Assembly: GCF_041734645.1 (NCBI RefSeq)
Contig: NZ_CP162010.1
Span: forward strand, 1,488,001-1,552,000
DNA: 64,000 nucleotides
DNA from: Rodentibacter sp901420285
GTDB lineage: Bacteria; Pseudomonadota; Gammaproteobacteria; Enterobacterales; Pasteurellaceae
Direction: 5' to 3'
Shown here: positions 1-9,055 of the stretch, in pieces
How the letters are laid out: every line of letters starts with the position of its first letter
How positions within the stretch are numbered: the first letter of the stretch is position 1
Program-made: the position numbers and the translations under genes
Notes under the pieces: model-generated
The model's input: only the letters and a program-made list of their open reading frames with translations
Databases searched by the model: none
Told to the model about the DNA's origin: nothing

Positions 1-2
1 AC

Positions 3-1565
3 CGATGGCTTCGAAAATACCACGAAACAGGTTTGCTGACGGGTTTATTCAAACAACACCGAAAAGACAAGGGCCGTTACCGTATTGACGACAATGTCGA
101 AAAGATCGTCCAATCAGTTATTGAAAAAGAATATCTGACCAAACAAAAAAAGCCAGTTCAACAAATAATTAACGAGATCAAACGGCAATGCTTGGATGCA
201 GGATTTGCATATCCTCATAACAATACTATCCGTGCCCGTATCAGCAAGCTGGATCCTCAATTTAAGATAGCGAAAAGACAGGGAAAAAAAGCTGCTGAGG
301 AGCAATTTAAACCGTCTGAGGGCAGTTTTCCCAATGCGGACTTTCCGTTAGCAGTCGTTCAAATAGACCATACCAAACTAGATATTATTTTGGTTGATGA
401 TGTTTACCGTAAACCAATTGGTCGTCCGTGGATCACAATGGCAGTTGATGTGTTTAGCCGAATGATTCCCGGATTCTATATTTCCTTTGATCCACCTAGT
501 GCATTATCGGCAGGATTGTGTCTGGCTCATTCCGTACTGACAAAAGAAACATGGCTTGCCCAGCATGAAGTGGAAGGCTTGTGGCCGTGTTGGGGATTAC
601 CGCGAAAAATCCATTTGGACAATGCAAGAGAATTTCACGGTAAAGTATTGGAAAAAGCCTGTAAACAATACGGCATCGACATTGAATGGCGTCCGATGGC
701 ACGGCCACATTTCGGTGGCCATATAGAGCGACTGCTGGGTACGGTTTTACAGGAAATTCACACTTTGCCCGGTACGACTTTTTCCAATGTTGTCGAACGT
801 AGTAATTATGATTCCGAAGACAGTGCAGTATTTACACTGTCGGAATTTGAAAAATGGCTGACAATTTTCATTACTGGTGTGTATCACCAGAGAATGCATT
901 CAGCATTGGGTATGTCGCCGCTGGCCAAATATAGAGAAGGCATATTCGGTACTGACTCTCTTCCGGGAACAGGTATGCCGCCTAAAGTCCTAGATGAAAC
1001 CAAATTCCGATTGGATTTCATGCCTTTTGAGATGAGAACTGTCCAGCAATATGGCGTATCCATCCATAAAATTCATTATTGGCATGATGCACTTCGCACT
1101 TGGATTGGTGCAACAGAACCGGGAAACCCGAAAAGAGCCCGTCAGTTTGTGTTTCGATTTGATCCCCGTGATCTCAGCGTAATCTAGTTTTTTGACCCTG
1201 AATTGAACAGCTATTTTTCTATCCCTTATCGGGACAGTTCCCATCCAGTTATGAGTATTTGGGAATTAAGGGAAATCAACCGCCAACTCAAACAGGAACA
1301 CAAATCCAACATTGACGAAAGAATGATTTTTTCAGCTTATGGCAAGATGCGCGAGATGGAAGAACAAGCTCAAGGCAAAACCAAAGCGGTACGCAGAGCG
1401 ATGCAACGACGTAAAAACGAAAGTATTGCTATAAGCAAACCAGTTTCCAAAGATAATAATGGTATCAACAATACCGTCACTGCTTTTCCGCAAACGGATT
1501 TGCTGGAGACTGAAATATCTTTTGAAAATGTACAGCCGTTTGACGACTTGGATAATTTGTCATGA
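3..1565 (+). pseudogene. tniA: TniA/TnsB-like DDE transposase, 5' end missing, in-frame amber stop
   Basis: 3' part of a retroviral-integrase-fold transposase; the frame is open to the left edge. The catalytic triad is visible: D in QIDHT (bases 366-368), D in HLDNARE (618-620) and E in GGHIERLLG (726-728), giving D-83-D-35-E spacing. The reading frame is stopped by TAG at 1185-1187, after DLSVI, and continues in the same frame to TGA at 1563-1565; TniA relatives have a tryptophan around this point, so TGG to TAG is the simplest explanation. The continuation (MSIWELREINRQLK, then a basic KTKAVRRAMQRRK stretch) matches the C-terminal tail expected of TniA, which contacts the ATPase. The first ORF alone retains the DDE core but loses that tail. 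Overlaps tniB by ATGA. Confidence 0.85.
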
Positions 1566-2455
1566 AATATCCTCATTTGCACAAAAAAACCGCCACATAT
1601 TTGGATGCTGACACAGAGGAACGCATCTGGCACATCCGTTCGCCGCATTGGATAGGTTATCCCCAAGCTGAGCACATTTTGAACAAACTGGAAGATCTTT
1701 TGGTTTATCCCAAAATCCACCGTATGCCGAATCTTCTGATTGTCGGAGATACCAATAACGGTAAAACCATGCTGGCTCACCGTTTTTTGAGAAAACATCC
1801 TGCTGACCAAAATTTGGATGGTGACAGTGTATTAGTTCCTGTACTGCTGGTTCAGGCTCCACCTGTTCCGGATGAAGGAAGATTTTACAATACCATTTTA
1901 GATGCAATCTTTGCACCATATAAATCGCATGACAGAATAGATAAGAAGCAGACTCAAGTCATACACTTACTCAAACGTATGCAAACTAGAATGCTGATTA
2001 TTGACGAAATCCATCATATCTTGGCTGGTAGCATGAACCGGCAAAGGGCTTTTCTGAATGTCATCAAATATCTAGGAAACGATTTACAAATACCGATTGT
2101 CGGTATAGGCACTAAGGATGCTTTCCGTGCGTTGCAAACTGATCCGCAGTTATCCAACCGATTCGAACCGGCTGTTCTGCCTAGATGGAACTTAGATAGA
2201 AATTTTCTTCGGTTGTTGGTTAGCTTTGAAAGAATGATCCCCCTGAAAAGACCGTCTGAACTGCAAACGAGAGAACTTGCCGTCAGATTGTACAATATGA
2301 GCGAAGGATATATTGGAGAGCTATCTCGGGTACTGACAGAAGCTGCCGCAACTGCTGTACAAAATGAAACGGAACAAATAAATCATGAAGTGCTTGATTC
2401 AATCGGCTGGGTAACACCTACTGAGCGGAAGCGGCAAATAGACAAACTGGCTTAG
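1562..2455 (+). CDS. tniB: TniB/TnsC-like AAA+ transposition ATPase
   Basis: 297 aa. AAA+ regulator that in Tn5053/Tn7-type elements links the target selector to the transposase. Walker A GDTNNGKT at residues 62-69, Walker B MLIIDEIHH at about 144-152, then a sensor-like VGIGTKDAF segment and the NRFEPAVLPRW stretch typical of TniB. The length is normal for TniB (about 300 aa). The ATG overlaps the tniA stop (ATGA), so translational coupling is likely, and tniQ starts 2 bases after its stop. Bases 2249-2260 read AGACCGTCTGAA, one change from a neisserial DNA uptake sequence dialect. The gene looks intact. Confidence 0.92.
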   Translation: MKYPHLHKKTATYLDADTEERIWHIRSPHWIGYPQAEHILNKLEDLLVYPKIHRMPNLLIVGDTNNGKTMLAHRFLRKHPADQNLDGDSVLVPVLLVQAPPVPDEGRFYNTILDAIFAPYKSHDRIDKKQTQVIHLLKRMQTRMLIIDEIHHILAGSMNRQRAFLNVIKYLGNDLQIPIVGIGTKDAFRALQTDPQLSNRFEPAVLPRWNLDRNFLRLLVSFERMIPLKRPSELQTRELAVRLYNMSEGYIGELSRVLTEAAATAVQNETEQINHEVLDSIGWVTPTERKRQIDKLA

Positions 2456-2457
2456 AT

Positions 2458-3495
2458 ATGTCTGACTTACATCTTTGGCCAGCACATCCCCATCCGTATC
2501 ATAATGAATTACTGTCTTCATGGCTGGTTCGAACGGTACATGCGAACGGACTAAAAGTTCAGACATTTTGCAACTTAGTCTTTGGGAACAATTATGAGAT
2601 ATGGAATCGGGACATTGACAGATATATTCCAGAGTGGATAGTTACAAAGCTAAGTGAAAAAAGCGGAATAAGTGCGGAGAAAATCGATAGAACTTCACTA
2701 CGGCGTTTTCAGGGCATTTTGTTTGATAAAGTACGTCCATCAGGACATCTGACGTGGGTAAACAGTTTGCAGATATACCATCGGAAACGCGTAGGATACG
2801 GTTTATTGTTCTGTCCATTGTGCTTGGCAGAAGACTATGAACCTTATTTTAGGGTGTCATGGCGTGTTGCCTGCTATACCTTTTGCCCAAAGCACAAAGT
2901 GATACTTCACGACAGATGTTCACATTGTGGTGCGGGTGTTGCATTCCATCGGCAAGAGATGGGAAATATGCAAGAAACAGCGTTTCGGCCCCTCAAATTC
3001 TGCTGGCAGTGTAAAACCGACTTGGCTTGTACAGAAACACAACCCGTTACAGCTTGGAGTGGTAATACACTTGAACAATGGCGAAGACTGTTAGTTTGGT
3101 TGGAACACTACCCGGTAGAAAGTTCACAAAACAGTTATAGAGACAGTTTGAAAATATTGCACCACTTTGTCACGCTATTAACTTCACAACGACTGGCACC
3201 GAAATTATATTCCTATTTATGCCTAAAAACCGGTTCACAACCACAAAAAATTGACAAAAGCAAGCGTACAGCATGGGAAAGCAGAGAACTGATCGAACGC
3301 CACCATACTTTGGATTTATGTTGGTGGCTGATCGATAATTATCCGGACAATCTCTTTCAGGCATGGAAAGATGGTGTTTTGCGCTATAACCATATGCTGA
3401 AAGATTTTGATGATTGTCCAGACGAGTTCAAAAAGCTGATTGATGTTCTAAACCGAAATATAAGAAAAGAGCTTTATCGTAAGACTATGTTTTGA
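2458..3495 (+). CDS. tniQ: TniQ/TnsD-family target-site selector
   Basis: 345 aa. TniQ-domain protein: the N-terminus WPAHPHPYHNELLSSWLVR is the usual start of the family, followed by zinc-binding cysteines FCPLC (C119, C122), CPKH (C143, H146), CSHC (C154, C157) and CWQC (C182, C185). In Tn5053-like elements TniQ is required for transposition and works with TniB; in Tn7 the related TnsD reads a chromosomal attachment site. The protein is much shorter than TnsD (about 500 aa) and close to Tn5053 TniQ. It begins 2 bases after tniB and is the last gene of the operon; no tniR resolvase follows because an IS630 copy begins 17 bases after the stop. Confidence 0.9.
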   Translation: MSDLHLWPAHPHPYHNELLSSWLVRTVHANGLKVQTFCNLVFGNNYEIWNRDIDRYIPEWIVTKLSEKSGISAEKIDRTSLRRFQGILFDKVRPSGHLTWVNSLQIYHRKRVGYGLLFCPLCLAEDYEPYFRVSWRVACYTFCPKHKVILHDRCSHCGAGVAFHRQEMGNMQETAFRPLKFCWQCKTDLACTETQPVTAWSGNTLEQWRRLLVWLEHYPVESSQNSYRDSLKILHHFVTLLTSQRLAPKLYSYLCLKTGSQPQKIDKSKRTAWESRELIERHHTLDLCWWLIDNYPDNLFQAWKDGVLRYNHMLKDFDDCPDEFKKLIDVLNRNIRKELYRKTMF

Positions 3496-3511
3496 AAATT
3501 ATTGAATTCAT

Positions 3512-4417
3512 TATAGTCAATTAAAAACAAAATAGTACAACACTCAACTTTGAAGGTCTAACCATGGCATACTCTGCGGACTTAAGAAACAAAGCTTTAA
3601 ACTATTACGAACAATGCAAAAACATCAGCCAAACCGCAGCAACGTTTAACTTGTCAAGAAACACACTTTACCTGTGGATTCGCCTTAAAAAACAAACAGG
3701 CAGCCCAAAACATCAAGTGACCGGTCTAAATGCCGTCAAATTGGATAGGCAAAAACTGGCTCAATATGTTGGGTAACACCCGGATGCCTATCTGCATGAA
3801 ATCGCCAAACATTTTGATTGTACGGCAGCTACCGTTTGCTATGCACTCAAACAGATGGGGATGACGCGCAAAAAAAAGACCACCACTTACAAAGAACAAG
3901 ACCCGGCCAAAGTAACGCATTATTTGACACAACTGGCCGAATTTTCCGACTACCAACGTGTTTATTTGGATGAAACAGGATTTGACCGCTACCTGTTCCG
4001 TCCCTATGCCCGCAGCCTGAGAGGGCAAATAGTGAAAGCGCAGATAAGTGGAAAAAGATACCGACGCTTATCTCTGGTGTCCGCACAAGTCGGCAACCGG
4101 CTGATTGCTCCGATGGTTTATCAAAATACGATGACCGGAGTCTTTTTTGAAGCGTGGTTTCAGCAATGCCTACTGCCCGCATTGACTCAAAAATCGGTGA
4201 TTATTTTAGATAATGCACGATTTCACCGTATGGGTGTCTTACGGGAAATGGCGGAAAAATTGGGACATAAGGTATTGCCTCTTGCACCTTATTCACCTGA
4301 GCTCAACCCGATTGAGAAGGTGTGGGCGAATATTAAGCGGTATCTGCGAACCGTATTGTCTGATTACGCCCGATTTGACGATGCACTACTGTCCTATTTT
4401 GATTTTAATTGACTATA
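3512..4417 (+). mobile_element. IS630-family insertion sequence, copy 1
   Basis: About 906 bp including flanking TA at each end. Terminal inverted repeats TATAGTCAATTAAAA (from 3512) and TTTTAATTGACTATA (to 4417) bracket the transposase frame, and the transposase stop codon lies inside the right repeat. A TA duplication at both ends is the IS630/Tc1-mariner target habit. Nearly identical to copy 2 at 8150-9055: I count about six base differences by eye. I recall this transposase from Neisseria genomes; that is memory, not a search. Confidence 0.9.
3564..4412 (+). pseudogene. IS630-family transposase, split by an in-frame TAA
   Basis: A single frame of 282 codons interrupted by TAA at 3774-3776. 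The first 70 residues (MAYSADLRNKALNYYEQC onward) are a helix-turn-helix DNA-binding domain; the rest carries the DDE core: VYLDETGFDR, IILDNARFH and the LAPYSPELNPIEKVW signature. Sequence around the stop reads YVG-stop-HPDAYL, where related transposases have Q, so CAA to TAA is likely. An internal ATG at 3855 (MGMTRKKK) could give a separate 185-aa catalytic protein. The other copy has the identical stop, so the defect or split predates the divergence of the two copies. Confidence 0.85.
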
Positions 4418-4438
4418 ATGAAACATAGAATACAAACA

Positions 4439-4545
4439 TATAGTGGATTAACTTTAAACCAGTACGGTGTTGCCTCGCCTTGCCGTACTATCTGTACTGT
4501 CTGCGGCTTCGTCGCCTTGTCCTGATTTAAATTTAATCCACTATA
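4439..4545. repeat. Correia repeat (short form), neisserial MITE
   Basis: 107 bp bounded by TATAGTGGATTAA and TTAATCCACTATA, with the internal CAGTACGG..GCCTTGCCGTACTA and CGGCTTCGTCGCCTTGTCCTG segments of the Correia element. These miniature elements are abundant in Neisseria and not part of Pasteurellaceae genomes. The TA at each end fits IS630-like mobilisation. It lies 21 bases right of IS630 copy 1. The element often carries promoter and RNase III sites in Neisseria; no nearby gene starts close enough here for a clear role. Confidence 0.88.
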
Positions 4546-5030
4546 CAATACGTTCCATATACCTATCAGGCTGCGCCTGCCTTCGCGGTTTTGAATTTTT
4601 TCTTTTGGATTTTATTTTGAAAAAAGAAAGTTCTGGCGATGGCAGAAAAATGGGTCGGAAATGGATAGATGTTTGAAATTATGTGTGTAAATCCGTTTGA
4701 TAAGATTAAAACAAACATTTTCCCGTCCAGAAACTTGTTTAGGATAGACAAAACATGGTTATGCCGTCCAAACTGATAACGCTCTAAATGATGCTGTTCA
4801 ATAAAATATTGGTACGGATGGTAAAAAAAACGGGAATAGCACGGCGTTTCGGCATGCCTATTCCCAAATTAGCCATCTGTGGATTTGCACCGCAGCGCGA
4901 GGCTGGAACTTACGAAGCGAGCTTCCACAAAAATCGGTAAGTAAAATACTCTACGGCTGACTGAAATACTTTACTTTATGATGTGATGTAATATGGTGTT
5001 ATTCATACATCCGCTTTATTATTTTCAAAT
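4546..5030. other. Non-coding stretch between Correia repeat and GHKL ATPase gene
   Basis: 485 bases without a convincing gene. It has AT-rich and mixed segments and a GGCTGCGCCTGCC motif near 4570. I see no terminator with a clear stem and U-run, although the leftward methyltransferase/ATPase operon ends here. Likely remnant DNA from earlier insertions. Confidence 0.4.
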
Positions 5031-6782
5031 TTATTTTCTCCATATGGCGCTGATGAGCGGTTCAAAATTATTGTGTGCAACAATAATCTGCTGCGGACTA
5101 ATCTCATGCGAATAATTATGCAGCGTACTATGCAATATATCCAAACTGCCCGTATCGGTTCCCCGTTTAGGGCATTCAAGCTTTAATGTGGCTAATTGTT
5201 TTTGATTGATAAGCCCGCGATCCTTATGATGGATATCCTGTGCGACACCCAAGATTTTTACCCTCAATTTTGAACTCTCTGAAACCGGTTCCGTAGTGCT
5301 TCCATCGTTAAATACTATGGTGCCATTGTGTAAAATATAGTAGTCGCAACTTAACTCTATCAGCGAGCGCAGTAGGGCGGCCGTTGAGTAAGGTGTTTCT
5401 TGAACATTTAGTTTATTCTTTAATTCTAAATAGATATTACGTATTTTCCCCAGATTTCTCGGAATATTGAGGGCATAATTAATCAAATGTTTTGTGTTCG
5501 TTGAATTTGGGACAGGTTTGCTATTGCCTGTCGGTGGCACTGTTCCATGGTCTGTGATAGGGGTTGAGATACTCTTTTCTGCGCCATCGGTATCAGCATT
5601 TGCACTTGGATCGTTATGACCTGCATCATTGGGTGGATTGGGTACGGTGCTGCCGGATGGGTTGGAGGTTGCAGAAGCCTTTGGGTTGGGAGAATAGCGA
5701 TGTTTAATATCTGACCTATATTGGTCTGCAATGGGCTGTATTTCGTCAATCACGGTCAGGAAAAGCATACTGTCTTCCCTCATACCGTTTTTAGCCGTAT
5801 TCCAAGGAAGTTTGTTGGGCTTTTCAGATATGAAATGCACAAGACATATGAAGCCATTATATTCAGAGTGCCACTTCGTTTTCCATCCGTGATTATGGGA
5901 CGTGCTCGCTTTCACAATCACCCGGTCATTGCAGATGAAATAAATACCAAAATCATTCGTTAAGGTTTTATTTACCGAGAGCGAATACTTCTCTTCATTT
6001 TTAAGATAATATTTTTCGTGTATTCCGGACTGAATAATGACTTTAACGCCATCGATATTCTTTTCCTGATAAGTCGGAGAGACAGGCCCACTTCTTCTGA
6101 TTCCGGGCAAACTCGAAGTAATTAAGCCCATGGATTCTCCATTATAATCTATTGTTATTTCAAATCCTTTCGAAAAATAAAGAGAATATCTGTCTTTAAA
6201 GCCGGCAAGAGCGTTTTCCAACCATCTCCTATTGCTGATTTCACCTTGTATTTCACTATATATCCGAGTGACTGTAAATCTGGTTTTAATATCGCCTCTG
6301 GATGCTTCTTCTTTCGCAGGAATTTTATTTTCCGAACCGTTAAAACTGTGTTTGGAAAAATCAAATTCATAACATTGTCGACCATTGTCAATAAAAAAAT
6401 GGTATTGTTCTCCCATTTTCAATAGTGACCGTTTCAAACCAATACCGTATTGGCCGATACCGTATTGATGTTGGGATTGCCTTGCTATATAGAAAGCATC
6501 ATTGGCCAATGTTTCTTTTTGCATGCCAAAACAGTTATCTTCTATACAGATAGATTCCGGTGAGATATCTATGTGCACTTTATACCCTTCATATGATTTC
6601 GGCAGGCCCATCACATCTTTTTCATAGTTTCCATTTTGGATAATGCTGTTTCTTGCCGCATCGATAGAATTGTCAACCAAATCATAGAGTGCGTCTAATG
6701 TGGAAATATCTTTGGTTAAAATATCCTGCAGGAAATTGGGTTCAAGACCTGTACTGATTTCAATCATATTGCTGTTTTTCAT
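5031..6782 (-). CDS. GHKL ATPase, MORC/MutL-like (paraMORC type), partner of the C5 methyltransferase
   Basis: 583 aa. The N-terminal half has the three boxes of the gyrase/Hsp90/kinase/MutL ATPase fold: N box DALYDLVDNSIDAA (residues 30-43; the usual catalytic Glu position is Asp34), G1 box IEDNCFGM (80-87) and G2 box QYGIGQYGIGLKRS (107-119, glycine-rich lid). An S5-like region follows to about residue 365. Then comes a Pro/Asn/Ser/Thr-rich linker (about 370-430), and a helical C-terminal domain ending NNFEPLISAIW that resembles domains in other conflict proteins. No nuclease motif was seen. It starts 5 bases after the methyltransferase stop, so the two form an operon. GHKL ATPases of the paraMORC group are known beside restriction-modification genes. 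Role inferred: ATP-driven effector or clamp in DNA defence. Confidence 0.75.
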   Translation of the reverse strand: MKNSNMIEISTGLEPNFLQDILTKDISTLDALYDLVDNSIDAARNSIIQNGNYEKDVMGLPKSYEGYKVHIDISPESICIEDNCFGMQKETLANDAFYIARQSQHQYGIGQYGIGLKRSLLKMGEQYHFFIDNGRQCYEFDFSKHSFNGSENKIPAKEEASRGDIKTRFTVTRIYSEIQGEISNRRWLENALAGFKDRYSLYFSKGFEITIDYNGESMGLITSSLPGIRRSGPVSPTYQEKNIDGVKVIIQSGIHEKYYLKNEEKYSLSVNKTLTNDFGIYFICNDRVIVKASTSHNHGWKTKWHSEYNGFICLVHFISEKPNKLPWNTAKNGMREDSMLFLTVIDEIQPIADQYRSDIKHRYSPNPKASATSNPSGSTVPNPPNDAGHNDPSANADTDGAEKSISTPITDHGTVPPTGNSKPVPNSTNTKHLINYALNIPRNLGKIRNIYLELKNKLNVQETPYSTAALLRSLIELSCDYYILHNGTIVFNDGSTTEPVSESSKLRVKILGVAQDIHHKDRGLINQKQLATLKLECPKRGTDTGSLDILHSTLHNYSHEISPQQIIVAHNNFEPLISAIWRK

Positions 6783-6787
6783 GGCGA

Positions 6788-7915
6788 TTATTTCTTATTC
6801 AGTTTTTGATGGATGACACTTAAAATCTGTTTCGACACAATGGGGGAAACACTATTCCCAATCATTCTGAAACTATGCCATTTTGTCGGATGGAATGTAA
6901 ACCAATCCGGGAATCCTTGTAGCCGTGCTGCTTCTCTGACCGTAATAACGCGGCCTTCTTCCGGATGAAGTGGCCGGACGGATTGGAAACTTCCTTTATC
7001 CGATCCGGTCCCCGCCCTTAATGTCGGGCATAAGCCGTCCCACGATAGTTTTTTAGAACGGCTGACGGGATCTGTTTCCCCGGGATTGATCTTTTTATAG
7101 CGTTCGGCAACCATCGGAGAATGGACGGTGGAAAACAATCCCGATACCTCTCCTGCCGCATGTTTTTTTATTGCATCTGACAACCCTAATCCTTTTGGAG
7201 CGGGGTTTCTCATTTGCCGCGCATATTCAGACAGTTCGGAAGCTTCAGGGTAGGCAGAAAACCCCCAATCATAACCCGAATCAGAATGGGGAATAGGTGC
7301 CGGAAGGTCTTTAATGGCATCGGCAACATTGACTTTAGGTAAAGTAAATCTGAAATGGCTTTCAGATAAGGAATCAAAGTGTGCTTTATCGTAGCCCACA
7401 ATAATCACCCGCCTGCGTTTTGTAGGAGCGCCGCAGTCAGAAGCATCGACAATGAGGGGACCAATTAATGTGTACTTTTTATTTACGATGGAAAGTGCGT
7501 TATTCAGTTGTGGTAAATTGCGTTTGTCGATCAGACCCTCGACATTCTCCATTACGAAAAATTTCGGGTCTAGTATATTGACGTGCCTGAAAAAATCTTC
7601 CAGCAGTTTTCTTCTCGGATCATTAACATCACCAATCCCCATTCTCGAATATCCTTGGCAAGGCGGTCCCCCTATCACACCGTCGATTTTTTGCCGCCCT
7701 AAAATATGGCGCCAGCCATTTTCGTCCAACAAGGATAAATCTTTATTCAGTACTTTTGTATGAGGAAAATTATTTTTATAGGCGGATTGGAGAGTGGGAT
7801 CTATATCGATAGCCGCAATGGTGTGAAATCCCGCAAGTTCGGCTCCTAAACCGAAGCCGCCGCATCCGCAAAATAAATCTACTAAAACAGGTTTTGTATT
7901 CATCGTTTCGACCAT
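6788..7915 (-). CDS. DNA (cytosine-5) methyltransferase
   Basis: 375 aa. Motif I DLFCGCGGFGLG (residues 13-24) binds AdoMet; motif IV GGPPCQGYS has the catalytic Cys86; motif VI ENV at 123-125; motif VIII has TKRRR at about 165-169; the C-terminal GNSVSP (motif X) closes the fold. All catalytic parts are present, so the enzyme should methylate cytosine at an unknown site; the short region between motifs VIII and IX is the recognition domain. First gene of a two-gene leftward operon with the GHKL ATPase. No classical restriction endonuclease gene is beside it. The start could be the ATG at 7915 or the one at 7903 (MNTKPV); neither has a good ribosome site. Confidence 0.93.
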   Translation of the reverse strand: MVETMNTKPVLVDLFCGCGGFGLGAELAGFHTIAAIDIDPTLQSAYKNNFPHTKVLNKDLSLLDENGWRHILGRQKIDGVIGGPPCQGYSRMGIGDVNDPRRKLLEDFFRHVNILDPKFFVMENVEGLIDKRNLPQLNNALSIVNKKYTLIGPLIVDASDCGAPTKRRRVIIVGYDKAHFDSLSESHFRFTLPKVNVADAIKDLPAPIPHSDSGYDWGFSAYPEASELSEYARQMRNPAPKGLGLSDAIKKHAAGEVSGLFSTVHSPMVAERYKKINPGETDPVSRSKKLSWDGLCPTLRAGTGSDKGSFQSVRPLHPEEGRVITVREAARLQGFPDWFTFHPTKWHSFRMIGNSVSPIVSKQILSVIHQKLNKK

Positions 7916-7933
7916 TTGTATTTCTTACACGGC

Positions 7934-7962
7934 ATTCTACGTTGAAAAAAACAATTTGTCGA
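7934..7962 (-). promoter_or_regulatory. Predicted sigma70 promoter of methyltransferase operon
   Basis: On the minus strand, TCGACA (7957-7962) and TAGAAT (7934-7939) are separated by 17 bases, each one base from consensus. Transcription would start near 7927, which favours the internal ATG at 7903 as the start codon. Sequence-only prediction. Confidence 0.45.
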
Positions 7963-8149
7963 CCGTATGGAAGTAATCATTTCAAAACAATAGATTAGGT
8001 ATTAAGAGCAAAAAATGTGTAACCAATTGTTGCATTTGTTGGCGGCGGGTTTTACTTGCCTATACGGGTGTTTCAGACTTGGCCAACAGAAAAATCTAGG
8101 CTGTAATAAAGACGCTTCTTGTCGGAAAACACTATCGGGCTTTGGACAT
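7963..8149. other. Unassigned sequence between methyltransferase promoter and IS630 copy 2
   Basis: About 190 bases. A rightward frame from ATG at 8014 runs into the IS left end (a 52-codon peptide, Cys-rich in its first part); I do not recognise it and it has no family resemblance. It does not continue the methyltransferase remnant on the other side of the IS, so a deletion or replacement accompanied the IS insertion. Confidence 0.3.
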
Positions 8150-9055
8150 TATAGTCAATTAAAAACAAAATAGTACAATATTCAACTTTGAAGGTCTAAC
8201 CATGGCATACTCTGCGGACTTAAGAAACAAAGCTTTAAACTATTACGAACAATGCAAAAACATCAGCCAAACCGCAGCAACGTTTAACTTGTCAAGAAAC
8301 ACACTTTACCTGTGGATTCGCCTTAAAAAACAAACAGGCAGCCCAAAACATCAAGTGACCGGTCTAAATGCCGTCAAATTGGATAGGCAAAAACTGGCTC
8401 AATATGTTGGGTAACACCCGGATGCCTATCTGCATGAAATCGCCAAACATTTTGATTGTACGGCAGCTACCGTTTGCTATGCACTCAAACAGATGGGGAT
8501 GACGCGCAAAAAAAAGACCACCACTTACAAAGAACAAGACCCGGCCAAAGTAACGCATTATTTGACACAACTGGCCGAATTTTCCGACTACCAACGTGTT
8601 TATTTGGATGAAACAGGATTTGACCGCTACCTGTTCCGTCCCTATGCCCGCAGCCTGAGAGGGCAAATAGTGAAAGCGCAGATAAGTGGAAAAAGATACC
8701 GACGCTTATCTCTGGTGTCCGCACAAGTCGGCAACCGGCTGATTGCTCCGATGGTTTATCAAAATACGATGACCGGAGTCTTTTTTGAAGCGTGGTTTCA
8801 GCAATGCCTACTGCCCGCATTGACTCAAAAATCGGTGATTATTTTAGATAATGCACGATTTCACCGTATGGGTGTCTTACGGGAAATGGCGGAAAAATTG
8901 GGACATAAGGTATTGCCTCTTGCACCTTATTCACCTGAGCTCAACCCGATTGAGAAGGTGTGGGCGAATATTAAGCGGTATCTGCGAACCGTTTTGTCTG
9001 ATTACGCCCAATTTGGCGATGCGCTACTGTCCTATTTTGATTTTAATTGACTATA
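8150..9055 (+). mobile_element. IS630-family insertion sequence, copy 2
   Basis: Same element as at 3512-4417, with TATAGTCAATTAAAA and TTTTAATTGACTATA ends and flanking TA. It differs from copy 1 at about six positions (two in the left leader, four in the last 100 bases of the transposase). Its right end cuts into a minus-strand methyltransferase remnant exactly at the codons that precede the IDPPYN motif in intact relatives. The two copies bracket the Correia repeat and the methyltransferase/ATPase pair, so the segment 3512-9055 has the form of a composite transposon. Confidence 0.9.
8202..9050 (+). pseudogene. IS630-family transposase, split by the same TAA
   Basis: 282-codon frame with TAA at 8412-8414, the position and codon being identical to copy 1. 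N-terminal helix-turn-helix part of 70 residues; catalytic part with LDETGF, ILDNARFH and SPELNPIEKVW. It differs from copy 1 near the C-terminus (AQFGD in place of ARFDD). An independent downstream start at 8493 is possible. Either both copies descend from one nonsense allele moved by a helper transposase, or the element naturally uses two proteins or readthrough. Confidence 0.85.

Noticed and set aside
3847..4182. Minus-strand ORFs over the IS630 transposase
   Set aside because: They occur identically in both IS copies and overlap a recognised transposase; shadow frames.
5031..6782. DNA mismatch repair MutL
   Set aside because: Shares the GHKL ATPase boxes, but the linker and C-terminal domain are not MutL-like, the endonuclease motif is absent and the partner is a methyltransferase.
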